NCBI RefSeq assembly: GCF_031846515.1
Contig: NZ_JAVRHO010000003.1
Location: forward strand, 166,943-230,942
DNA length: 64,000 bases
Source: Autumnicola lenta
Lineage (GTDB): Bacteria > Bacteroidota > Bacteroidia > Flavobacteriales > Flavobacteriaceae
Reading direction: 5' to 3'
Shown here: one piece after another, positions 54,264-62,876 of the stretch
How the letters are laid out: each line of letters opens with the position of its first letter
Position numbering within the stretch: position 1 is the stretch's first letter
Notes under the pieces: generated by a model
Seen by the model: only the letters and a program-made list of their open reading frames with translations
The model's database searches: none
Told to the model about the DNA's origin: nothing
Position numbers and translations under genes: made by a program

Positions 54264-55661
54264 ATGAAAATTAAAGAACTGAGAAGACAACTGAAGATCA
54301 AAAATGCAAAGTGGACAATTCCGGACGAAGTTTTAGACGATATTAGTCTAAAGGAGTTATCACAAAAGTATTCGTTAGGTGCAAAAACAGAAATACCGGG
54401 AATGCTAAAAACCAGACTTCCAAGATTCAGGGGGGGATCAACGCAAAAGTTTTTAAAATGGCAACCAAATACTCTCCGTCAGCTCCGTTCCACGCTATCG
54501 CGGCAGCCAAGCGCCTGGGACTGGCGTGATGTAAATAATCAAAACTGGGTCTCTCCGGTTAAAAATCAAGGTGGTTGTGGATCATGTGTGGCTTTTGCGG
54601 TACTGGCTGCATTTGAATCTCATTATCGACTTTTAAAAAATAATCCCAATCTTAACATGGACCTTTCTGAAGGAGCGTTATTCTTTAGTAATGAAAGGCA
54701 ATGTAACAGCGGCGATCCACGCGTAGGATGGTGGGTTAATAAAGGCCTCGATTCTATTGTTGAGGAGGGTGTTTGTTCAGAGCTGGTTTATCCTTATAGG
54801 GCCACTAACCAAAATGTTGAGCTTTCTCAGGGAACTTACGAGACCTTTAAAGCTGCAGGATATGATTCTACAACAAATACTTCATTAATGAAAAAATGGC
54901 TGGTGGAAGAAGGGCCATTGGTCACAAGGTTTGATGTCTATGATGACTTTTTTGCCTTCTGGAGAGGAGGAGCAAATGGAGTTTATACATACACCGGCAC
55001 TCCTTATGCGGGAGGTCATGCAGTTGCCGTAGTAGGTTATGATGATAATGATAATTGCTGGATATGCAAGAATAGCTGGGGTTCTGTTAATAATCAGGAA
55101 AACGGTTGTTTTCGCATTGGCTATGGCGAGGTTGGGATTGATGAACGAATGTATCTTATACAGGATGTTCACAATGTAATAACCCGGGATGAGATCAACT
55201 ACAATCCAAGAAATCTTCGTATTAGAAATGAAGGAGCTAAAGGATGGTTGCTAACCGATGGAGTTAGTAGAATGAAAATGCTTGATACGAAAGAAGATGC
55301 CCGTAATGCACTTCGCGTTGCAAGAAGACATACAAGGCACGGATTTATTGGCCGGGATAACAATAGAAGTAATAGGTCTGATTATATTATTGAATATTGG
55401 GCTGGTAATAGCGGACTCCCACATGAACCTCTTACCAGGGTTGATGCAATTTCATATGATCCGAGAAAAATAGTTGCCGAGGATATAGATAATAAAGGCT
55501 GGCGATTAAAAGAAGGTAATCACTGGATGGAAATGGCAGACGATTTTAATGATGCTCTAACTCTTTTACAGATTGCAGAGCGTCATAATAAAATGTGTTT
55601 TATTGGCCGTGGAAATAATAGACCTAATAGAAAGTCTTACATCATGACTTATTGGGAATAA
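54264..55661 (+). CDS. Papain-family (C1A) cysteine peptidase with duplicated C-terminal domain
   Basis: The 465-residue protein has a propeptide-like region (1-85) and then a C1A core beginning DWRDVNNQNWVSPVKNQGG, with catalytic C108 (GGCGSC), H252 (GGHAVAVVGYD) and N270 (KNSWG). Two copies of a domain of about 70 residues follow, each with a YDPR/NPR start, GWLLTDG or GWRLKEG, and FIGRDNNRSNRSDYI or FIGRGNNRPNRKSYI. No signal peptide is evident. The ATG at 54264 is preferred to the TTG at 54258. It is the only gene in an att-bounded tandem segment; a toxin or defence role is speculative. Confidence 0.88.
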   Translation: MKIKELRRQLKIKNAKWTIPDEVLDDISLKELSQKYSLGAKTEIPGMLKTRLPRFRGGSTQKFLKWQPNTLRQLRSTLSRQPSAWDWRDVNNQNWVSPVKNQGGCGSCVAFAVLAAFESHYRLLKNNPNLNMDLSEGALFFSNERQCNSGDPRVGWWVNKGLDSIVEEGVCSELVYPYRATNQNVELSQGTYETFKAAGYDSTTNTSLMKKWLVEEGPLVTRFDVYDDFFAFWRGGANGVYTYTGTPYAGGHAVAVVGYDDNDNCWICKNSWGSVNNQENGCFRIGYGEVGIDERMYLIQDVHNVITRDEINYNPRNLRIRNEGAKGWLLTDGVSRMKMLDTKEDARNALRVARRHTRHGFIGRDNNRSNRSDYIIEYWAGNSGLPHEPLTRVDAISYDPRKIVAEDIDNKGWRLKEGNHWMEMADDFNDALTLLQIAERHNKMCFIGRGNNRPNRKSYIMTYWE

Positions 55662-55741
55662 TTGTCTGATTTGAAGCAGTTCATATTTCGTCAAAATCTA
55701 AGCTTACTTCTCCAGTAGGATATAGGAAAGGGAATAAAAGG

Positions 55742-55764
55742 TTTAATTTCCTGTCGAGGCTACT
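55742..55764 (+). repeat. Degenerate att copy (third)
   Basis: TTTAATTTCCTGT then CGAGGCTACT aligns with the att core (TTCGATTCTTGG then CGAGGCTACT). The last ten bases are identical, and a homologous terminator follows. Confidence 0.6.
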
Positions 55765-55784
55765 GCTAGCATTAAAAACGAATG

Positions 55785-55822
55785 AAACCCTGTTAATTTA
55801 TCGGTTAGCAGGGCTTTATTTT
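55785..55822 (+). terminator. Terminator downstream of third att
   Basis: AAACCCTG (55785-55792) pairs imperfectly with CAGGGCTTT (55809-55817), followed by T. This is probably the original chromosomal terminator of the tRNA gene. Confidence 0.65.
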
Positions 55823-56430
55823 TGTTTGAGCAGGTATGTAGTATGCAGATAACATGCTTCTAAAATGTAGCGGAAGCCTATAGCTGTCGGTGAGATTTAA
55901 GAGTAGCGAAGAGGATTAAATATCCATCTCAATTTACCTGTTTAGCTCTCCTTGGCATGGATCAATCCGTTGCTGGAAAATTAACGAGGTTTAAATTCTA
56001 AATTGTAAAATGGAATGTTGGTGAAGGATGCCGTTTCCGTTGTTATTTTGGTGAGAGATGTATTTCTAGCACCAGGTTTTTCGTTTCGTTAAGATAGGAT
56101 GAATAGAAGAAAAACGAGCGGCGGAGAAAAAGGTATAAAATAGAAAGGAAATTATAACTTAATTTTTTAAGGTCAAGATCAGGGAGCTACAAATAAGAAT
56201 TATTTCTGTTTAGGTTAACCGTAATGTTTTACTTCTACCTAAAATACTATAATTAATGCGTTCACTAAAAAGGGCTACTGACCAACCGAAAATTTAATAT
56301 CTGAGATCTCAAAAACAACAAACAGAAGAATTTGTGAAAAAGTTATAATCAAGGTTAAACATTTGCTAATCAGCTGCCGATAGTCCTGCTGTAAACTCCA
56401 AAAGAAATATCTTTAAGTAAAGGATAGGGG

Positions 56431-56781
56431 ATGAAAAGCGGGATATTTAAAGATCAAAAAGTTGAAAAAGTAAAACATTATATACGATCAACTTGCCAGA
56501 GATGTACAGATAGAAGTACAGAAAATATAAATTTTCATAAAGCTATTGTCGCACATTATTTTGAAGCCAGGAATGTGGAGATATTTTATGACAAAAGTAG
56601 AATCGAAGCAGAAATTTTTGTAGGCAGGGGCTATGTGCCTATTACTTTTGATTGTCTTGATCTTCCCGTTATGTTGTGTTCTTGTATAAAAGAAGATCAG
56701 CAGAGCATGGAAATTTACCAGACATACGTCAAAGATCTTTCGACAACAATGGCTTTGTCTGAGGGACAACTCCAGGAATAA
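56431..56781 (+). CDS. Hypothetical protein
   Basis: The 116-residue protein has a CxxC near the N-terminus (STCQRCTDRS) and further cysteines (FDCLDLPVMLCSCIKED). No domain was recognised. The coding choice rests on an unbroken frame with plausible composition only. A shadow frame on the other strand is nearly as long, so confidence is limited. Confidence 0.45.
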   Translation: MKSGIFKDQKVEKVKHYIRSTCQRCTDRSTENINFHKAIVAHYFEARNVEIFYDKSRIEAEIFVGRGYVPITFDCLDLPVMLCSCIKEDQQSMEIYQTYVKDLSTTMALSEGQLQE

Positions 56782-56960
56782 AATTCAATAATGTCTATCG
56801 CTACTTTTGCAAAAACATGGATTCCTGCTGTGAATTCTGAGATGCAGCAAAGAAGTGATGGAGTACTGTACCTCCTTCCTGAATGTTGTTAAAGTAATGT
56901 AAAATCGTTAAGCTTTTAGAGTTAAATATTTAGAATTAAGAATGTTACGTATCTATTTTT

Positions 56961-56968
56961 TAAATTTG
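56961..56968 (+). promoter_or_regulatory. -7 element for EF-hand lipoprotein gene
   Basis: TAAATTTG lies 22 bp before the ATG and fits TAnnTTTG. Confidence 0.4.
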
Positions 56969-56990
56969 TTGAAACCAAAAAAATTACATT

Positions 56991-57605
56991 ATGAAAAAAT
57001 TACACTTACTATTTATCTTTTTATTCACGGTATGCTCTTCATTTATGTCTTGTCGTGACAACGCAGAAGGAACGAATGATGAGGTATTGGAAGAAGATTA
57101 TGCCACCGAAGAAGAAGTTTTTGATGAAGAAGTTGCTATGAACGGCTTCGGAGATTACGATCTGGACGACGATGGACTTTGGGACTCAGATGAATTTGGA
57201 GAAGCATATGATGAAGACTGGGACACATGGGATGTGGACAATGACAACTATCTGGATGATAATGAATTTTATAGTACTTATTATGGTTGGATAGATGCTG
57301 ATGACGATAATCTTATTGATGAGAATGAGTGGAACGAAGGCTATACCAGCATATATGGTGACTACGGTGCCATGGAGGATTTTGGAGAATATGATCTCGA
57401 CAACGATGGATTTCTCGATAATGATGAGTGGTACGAAGGATGGGGTGATTCCGAGTGGTTCAACGACTATGATCTAAATGACGATGAACTCGTAGATAAC
57501 GATGAGTGGGATGATGGTCTTTTTGGTCTCTGGGATGAGGATAATGATGAATTCTGGGATGAGAATGAGTACGATACCTATAATGCCTATTATGAGACAT
57601 ATTAA
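56991..57605 (+). CDS. Acidic EF-hand-repeat lipoprotein
   Basis: The 204-residue protein has a lipoprotein signal (FLFTVCSSFMSCRD) and at least six EF-hand-like loops: DLDDDGLWDSDEF, DVDNDNYLDDNEF, DADDDNLIDENEW, DLDNDGFLDNDEW, DLNDDELVDNDEW and DEDNDEFWDENEY. It is extremely acidic and W/Y rich. It probably binds calcium at the cell surface. A clear terminator follows. Confidence 0.85.
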   Translation: MKKLHLLFIFLFTVCSSFMSCRDNAEGTNDEVLEEDYATEEEVFDEEVAMNGFGDYDLDDDGLWDSDEFGEAYDEDWDTWDVDNDNYLDDNEFYSTYYGWIDADDDNLIDENEWNEGYTSIYGDYGAMEDFGEYDLDNDGFLDNDEWYEGWGDSEWFNDYDLNDDELVDNDEWDDGLFGLWDEDNDEFWDENEYDTYNAYYETY

Positions 57606-57628
57606 GTGTCTTTATATGCAAAGTTAAG

Positions 57629-57661
57629 AAAGCCGTCTAATTTTATTCTGGACGGCTTTTT
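57629..57661 (+). terminator. Rho-independent terminator
   Basis: AAAGCCGTC (57629-57637) pairs with GACGGCTTT (57651-57659) followed by T's, just after the EF-hand gene. Confidence 0.85.
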
Positions 57662-58017
57662 CTTTATTATTTCTATTCCTACATATTTCTTTTGTCTGCA
57701 GTGGCCTCAGTGCTGATTTTGTCTCCGGCTTAAGCGAATCCATAATATCATATTCCGAAGAGAACCTTTTCGTCTTTAGTTTGCTCATCAAAAACCCTTT
57801 TAAAGAAATCTTATCTATACTTTTTCAGTAGCCTTTTATCCTATTCAGGCGAACTTTAATTCCATTCAGCTCGAGCAAATAAACCAGTCAGCTGAATGCG
57901 CGTTCTGGTATATATTTTTATTAGTTGAAAAGTAGATTTAACAGAGCTTTTGTAGCAGGCAGGACAAATGTTTGTTATCTTATTATAAAGCGAATTTTCA
58001 ACCAAAAGAATACAAAG
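57662..58017. other. Intergenic region
   Basis: I see no gene or clear signal in this stretch upstream of the frameshifted P19/Tp34-like gene. Confidence 0.4.
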
Positions 58018-58549
58018 ATGAAAATTGAAGACAATGAAAAAAAGATAAAATTGGCCGAACAACAGGGAAAAGCTTTTTTCTGAAGCCCTTGATTATATGA
58101 AAGGAATGGATAACCACGCAGAAAAGGAAGTTGGAGACTATATTATCAGTCTTGCCTCTGAAGAGGCCGAGGGAACTTACCGCCTCCAAAATGGAGAACT
58201 AAAGTGGAATGTACCGGAGGAGGGCTTCAATACTCACCTGGAAATCGTAGTGAGAGATAATAAGGATAAATGTTTTATTCCCGAGCTGAAGATTAAGGGA
58301 AAAGTTTACGACGAGGGAGGTAAGTTTGTAGTGGAAAAGGATTTTCCCTTTTTATGGCATCCATTCCTTTTTCACTACGGAGCCTTTTTCAAAATTCCGG
58401 AAGCAGGAAAATACCGGGTAGAATTAGAAATTCCCGCCCCGGAATTTCATAGACATGACGAAATTAAAGGAAAGCGATACGAAAAGGATGTAAAAGTAAA
58501 AATGCAGATTGAGATGGAATCCGGAAGGGAACCTCATGGGCCGGAGTAG
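58018..58549 (+). pseudogene. P19/Tp34-like iron-binding protein gene, interrupted by a frameshift
   Basis: Starting at the ATG at 58018 the frame reads MKIEDNEKKIKLAEQQGKAF and stops (TGA) after a run of six T (58074-58079). If one T is removed, it continues FSEALDYMKGMDNHAEKEVG into the 150-codon frame that ends at 58549. That frame holds FVVEKDFPFLWHPFLFHYGA, then PAPEFHRHDEIKGKRYEKDV, which recall the P19/Tp34 Fe2+ transport-protein family. It lacks a signal peptide. The extra T may be a real mutation, phase variation, or a sequencing error. The protein could still start at the ATG at 58097. Confidence 0.65.
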
Positions 58550-58829
58550 AAATATCTGCGGCAAACTAACTGTAGCTTCCCGGGCGTAAGTTGATCATGG
58601 CACTAAAAGATGTATCCTTCCAATAACATCAGGACAAAAATTCCCTTTTTATATAGGCCCTTTTACATTGCTTCAACAGTCCATGTCCAGAAGGCAATCA
58701 ATAGAGTTCTTAAAAGATAAAAAAAACAAAAAAATAAAATTCATTACCGCATGGTATTTCTTTATATAAGGTTATTTTAGAAATACTTAAATGGTTCTAT
58801 TTCAATTGTTATAAAACATTGACTACTAC

Positions 58830-61800
58830 ATGTCTCAGGAAAATAAAAAATCAAGTATTGAAAGCTTAAAAAGGTCTGAAAACAATTTTCCTGTGGTTGG
58901 CGTAGGTGCATCTGCCGGGGGCTTGGCTGCATTTAAGGAATTTATCCAGGCGATCCCGAAGGATTCGGGAATGGCTTATGTGCTGGTGCAACATCTGGAC
59001 CCGAATCATGAAAGTCTGCTGCCGGAATTACTCCAGAAATGTTCTGAGCTGCCCATCCTTGAGATTTCCAATGATCTCACGGTAAAATCAGATCATATTT
59101 ATATCATTCCCACCAATAAAATGCTGATGTCTAATGACGGGAAACTGGAACTCAGCCCCAGACCTCAGAAAGCTGGCGCTGTAAAAAATTTGCCCATTGA
59201 TCTTTTTTTTAAATCCCTGGCAGAAGTACATCAGGAACATTCAATTGGCGTAATTCTTACAGGAAACGGAGCTGACGGGACAGCCGGGTTTAAGGCCATA
59301 AAAGATAATGGGGGGATCACTTTTGCACAAAGTGAAGACACCGCCGAATATCCCTCTATGCCCCGTTGCGCAATTGAGGAAGGTGTAGTTGATTTTATTC
59401 TTTCTCCGCGGGAGATGCCGGCTAAGATCCTGGAGGTTGTTGAAAACTTCTATGGAATTAACGGTAATGAAAAAGAGCTGGAGAACGAAGATGTAGATGT
59501 TTATAAGCAGATACTCGCCTTATTGCGTATAAGAAAGGGAATCGATTTTACGTATTACAAACAAACCACCATACGCCGAAGGATTTTGCGCAGAATGGCA
59601 CTAAGCGGCAAAAAGGAACCTGCAGATTACCTGAAATTTTTACGGGAGCATAAACATGAACAGGATATACTTCAACAGGATCTTTTGATCCCGGTAACTG
59701 AGTTTTTCAGGGATGAGGAGATCTTTAACAGGTTGTCCAGCACTATATTTCCAGAAATTCTGAAAAATAAAAGTAGAGAAGAGGCTGTGCGAATTTGGGT
59801 GGCAGGCTGTAGTACAGGACAGGAAGTATACAGTGTCGCAATATGCCTGCATGAGTTTATGGAGGAGAACGAAAGTAGTGCGAAGGTACAGATTTTTGGT
59901 ACAGATATTAGCGAGCCCGCAATAGGCAAAGCCCGGAACGGAATCTATAAAAAATCTGAATTGGAGAACCTGAATCCACAAAGGGTGGGCCGGTTTTTTA
60001 ACAAAGTAGACAGCAATTACCAGATAAAAAAAGAGGTGCGTGAAATGTGCATTTTCTCCCTCCATAATTTTCTTAAAGATCCACCTTTTGGAAAAATGGA
60101 TGTTATTGCCTGCCGTAATGTCCTTATTTATTTACAGCCTTACCTTCAGAAGAAAGCACTGACTACATTTCATTATGCACTAAAGAGAAACGGATATCTC
60201 TTGTTGGGAAAATCTGAAACTACCGGCAATGCCCCCGATCTTTTTATACCTTCAGAAAAAAATCACAAGATATTTAAGCCAAAGGATCGGCCGGGAAAAT
60301 TTATGCAGGTAGCTTCCCAGCGTAAGGAGGAAAATTTTCGTGAATTCAGCAGAAATAGAAAAGCAGAAAACGCCCAAACAGATTTCCAGCGGACTGCAGA
60401 TGAAGTTATTTTAAGCCGGTACACTCCTGCGGGCGTTGTAATAGATGAGGCTATGGATATTGTACACTTTCGCGGTCGTACGGGACCATATCTGGAACCA
60501 CAGTCAGGCAAGCCTAATCTAAACCTATTGAGAATGGCTAAACCAGGCCTCTCTTTTGAACTGCGAAGTATTATTCACCACGCCAAAAAAGAAAATGAAT
60601 CTGTTATAAGAGAAAATATCCCTGTTCCTGAAGGAAATGGTCAACGCATCATTTCTATTGAAGCTATTCCTTTGCCCAACCTCGCAGAACCTTATTATCT
60701 GGTCCTCTTTCATGATCCCTTAGCACAACCTGAAGTTTCAGGATACAGAAAGGTTGTGGAAAAGATTTCTTCTGAAGAACCAAAAGAAGATGAAAAGGAC
60801 CTGCTCATACATCAGCTTGAAAAAGAACTGGCACAGGCCCGGGAAGATATGCGTAGTATTACTGAAGACCAGGAAGCCACAAATGAAGAATTGCAAAGTG
60901 CCAATGAAGAACTGCAGAGCGGAAGCGAAGAACTTCAAACCCTGAATGAGGAGCTGGAAACGAGCAAAGAGGAGCTGCAAAGCACAAACGAGGAGCTTAC
61001 CAGCCTCAACCAGGAATTGCTGAGCATGAATAAAAACCTCACCACCGCCCGCAACTTTGCAGTAGATATTCTTGAAACAGTTAGAGAGCCATGGCTTGTA
61101 CTTGACAGTAATCTTAGGATTAAATCTGCTAATAATGTGTTTTACAAAACCTTTAGAACCTCTGAGGCAGAAATTGAGAACAAATCTGTTTTAAACCTGA
61201 GCAAGAAAGAATGGAGCCTGTCAGAAATGGAAGAATTGCTGAGGAAGGTCCTGAGCGAGAAATCTGTTATTACTAATTACGAGATTACCCAGGAATTTCC
61301 TGTGATTGGTGAGCGCACTATGTTGATTAATGCCCGGGAAATTGTAAGAGAAGAAGGTGGAGAAAAATTGATCCTGCTGGTGTTTGGGGATATTACAGAT
61401 AAAAAACTGGTGGAAAAATCCCTTGAGAAGAGCGAAATTAAATTTAAGCTCCTGGTAGAAACACTGCCGCAGCTCATCTGGATAGCGGATGCAACAGGAC
61501 AACCGGAATTTTTTAATGCTAAATGGAAAGAGTTTACAGGGGCAACCGATGCAGACATGGAGGATGAAAGGTGGCTAGATTTTGTTCACCCTAACGACCG
61601 GAAGAGAGTTTCTGAACATTGGCGTAAGTGCGTAAGAACAGGAGAACCTTTTTCTGTTGAATATAACCTAAAATATAAAGATGGCAATTATAATTGGTTC
61701 CTGGTAAAGGCCCTGCCCCTCTTTAGTACAGATGGGGAGATTATGAAATGGTTTGGCTCCAATACCAATATCCAAATCCACAAAGAGGCCGAAAATGCCT

Positions 61801-62876
61801 TAATAAAGAGTAGCTCTCAATTCCGTCAATTTACTGAATTCATGCCAGAGAAGGTTTCAAATGCAGATCCGTCAGGAAAAGTCACCTATTTTAATAAGAG
61901 CTGGGAGAATTATTCGGGATGGACCCGTGAAGAACTGGTTGAAAAAGGATGGGCGAATCTTGTGCATCCAGACGATGTCAGGAATAGTATTGAAAAGTGG
62001 AATAAAAGTGTAGAGACAGGAGAAGAACTGGAAATGGAAATGAGATTGCGGGATCGACAAGGGGAATACAGGTGGCACCTGACCCGGGCAATTTGTATTA
62101 AAGATGAAAAAGGGAACATAAAGCAGTGGATTGGAGCAACCACAGAGATTGAGAGGTTTAAAGAAGAAGAACGACGAAAAGAAGGCTTTCTCCAGCTGGT
62201 GAGTCACGAACTTAAAACACCGGTTACCTCTATAAAAGGATATGTCCAGTTATTGCTTAGTATGCTTCAACAGGAAAGCCAGAAGATAGAGTCGTTGCCT
62301 CTTGAACCTTCCTTAAGGCGTATTGATGAACAGATCGTAAGGCTTACCAGGCTCATCTCAGAAATGCTTGACATTTCAAGAATAGAGGAAAATAAGCTGG
62401 ACCTAAGGAAGGAGACTTTTGATATTAATAAGTTTGTTGAAGAAACAGTACAGGACATACTACGTACAGAAATTGACCATCAATTTAAAATTCAGCACGA
62501 GTTCAACTGCAAAATTAAGGCAGATAAAGACAGGATTGGCCAGGTATTGATTAACCTGATTACTAATGCAGTAAAGTATTCGCCTGATAGCAAGGAAATT
62601 GAAATACGGCTTTTTGAATCTGAAGATCATAAAGCAGCCATAAGTATTTCAGATAAAGGAATTGGTATTTCCAAAAGAGATCAAAAGGAAATTTTTAAAC
62701 GATTTCACCGCGTGGAAGGTAAAAATGAAGATACCTATGCGGGACTTGGTATAGGATTATTCCTAGCACAAGAAATTTTGGAAAGGCATGGCGGCAGTTT
62801 AACTGTAGAAAGTGAACTGGGACAGGGCTCAATATTTACCTTTACCTTGCCTTATGATCCTGAAAAATGTTCCTAA
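58830..62876 (+). CDS. CheB-CheR-PAS-histidine kinase hybrid
   Basis: The 1348-residue protein combines several modules. A CheB-type methylesterase domain comes first (VVGVGASAGGLAAFKEF; VQHLDPNHESL; LTGNGADGTAGFKAI). A CheR methyltransferase follows (about 220-480; RIWVAGCSTGQEVYSVAICL, DVIACRNVLIYLQPY). Next is a long coiled coil of EELQS/NEEL repeats (about 660-740), three PAS domains (about 745-1105), then HisKA (SHELKTPVTSIKGY, H at about 1125) and HATPase_c (INLITNAVKYS, GLGIGLFLAQEI). It lacks a receiver domain. Such hybrids are found in many Bacteroidota and are thought to sense and relay stress signals; no che genes are nearby. Confidence 0.93.
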   Translation: MSQENKKSSIESLKRSENNFPVVGVGASAGGLAAFKEFIQAIPKDSGMAYVLVQHLDPNHESLLPELLQKCSELPILEISNDLTVKSDHIYIIPTNKMLMSNDGKLELSPRPQKAGAVKNLPIDLFFKSLAEVHQEHSIGVILTGNGADGTAGFKAIKDNGGITFAQSEDTAEYPSMPRCAIEEGVVDFILSPREMPAKILEVVENFYGINGNEKELENEDVDVYKQILALLRIRKGIDFTYYKQTTIRRRILRRMALSGKKEPADYLKFLREHKHEQDILQQDLLIPVTEFFRDEEIFNRLSSTIFPEILKNKSREEAVRIWVAGCSTGQEVYSVAICLHEFMEENESSAKVQIFGTDISEPAIGKARNGIYKKSELENLNPQRVGRFFNKVDSNYQIKKEVREMCIFSLHNFLKDPPFGKMDVIACRNVLIYLQPYLQKKALTTFHYALKRNGYLLLGKSETTGNAPDLFIPSEKNHKIFKPKDRPGKFMQVASQRKEENFREFSRNRKAENAQTDFQRTADEVILSRYTPAGVVIDEAMDIVHFRGRTGPYLEPQSGKPNLNLLRMAKPGLSFELRSIIHHAKKENESVIRENIPVPEGNGQRIISIEAIPLPNLAEPYYLVLFHDPLAQPEVSGYRKVVEKISSEEPKEDEKDLLIHQLEKELAQAREDMRSITEDQEATNEELQSANEELQSGSEELQTLNEELETSKEELQSTNEELTSLNQELLSMNKNLTTARNFAVDILETVREPWLVLDSNLRIKSANNVFYKTFRTSEAEIENKSVLNLSKKEWSLSEMEELLRKVLSEKSVITNYEITQEFPVIGERTMLINAREIVREEGGEKLILLVFGDITDKKLVEKSLEKSEIKFKLLVETLPQLIWIADATGQPEFFNAKWKEFTGATDADMEDERWLDFVHPNDRKRVSEHWRKCVRTGEPFSVEYNLKYKDGNYNWFLVKALPLFSTDGEIMKWFGSNTNIQIHKEAENALIKSSSQFRQFTEFMPEKVSNADPSGKVTYFNKSWENYSGWTREELVEKGWANLVHPDDVRNSIEKWNKSVETGEELEMEMRLRDRQGEYRWHLTRAICIKDEKGNIKQWIGATTEIERFKEEERRKEGFLQLVSHELKTPVTSIKGYVQLLLSMLQQESQKIESLPLEPSLRRIDEQIVRLTRLISEMLDISRIEENKLDLRKETFDINKFVEETVQDILRTEIDHQFKIQHEFNCKIKADKDRIGQVLINLITNAVKYSPDSKEIEIRLFESEDHKAAISISDKGIGISKRDQKEIFKRFHRVEGKNEDTYAGLGIGLFLAQEILERHGGSLTVESELGQGSIFTFTLPYDPEKCS

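Larger units (their letters stand above)
53798..55764. mobile_element. Tandem remnant element carrying a papain-like peptidase
   Basis: After attR the sequence repeats the left-end structure of the island (terminator CCCTGTTAA...CAGGG and a CGTCAACA site) but no integrase follows. The segment contains one gene, a C1A peptidase, and ends at a degenerate third att core (CGAGGCTACT at 55755). It looks like an element remnant or cargo module moved by the neighbouring integrase. Confidence 0.6.
55662..56430. other. Intergenic region with degenerate third att
   Basis: No gene is supported in these 769 bp. The att core (55742-55764) and terminator are at its left. The rest is AT-rich with no clear features. 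Confidence 0.5.
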
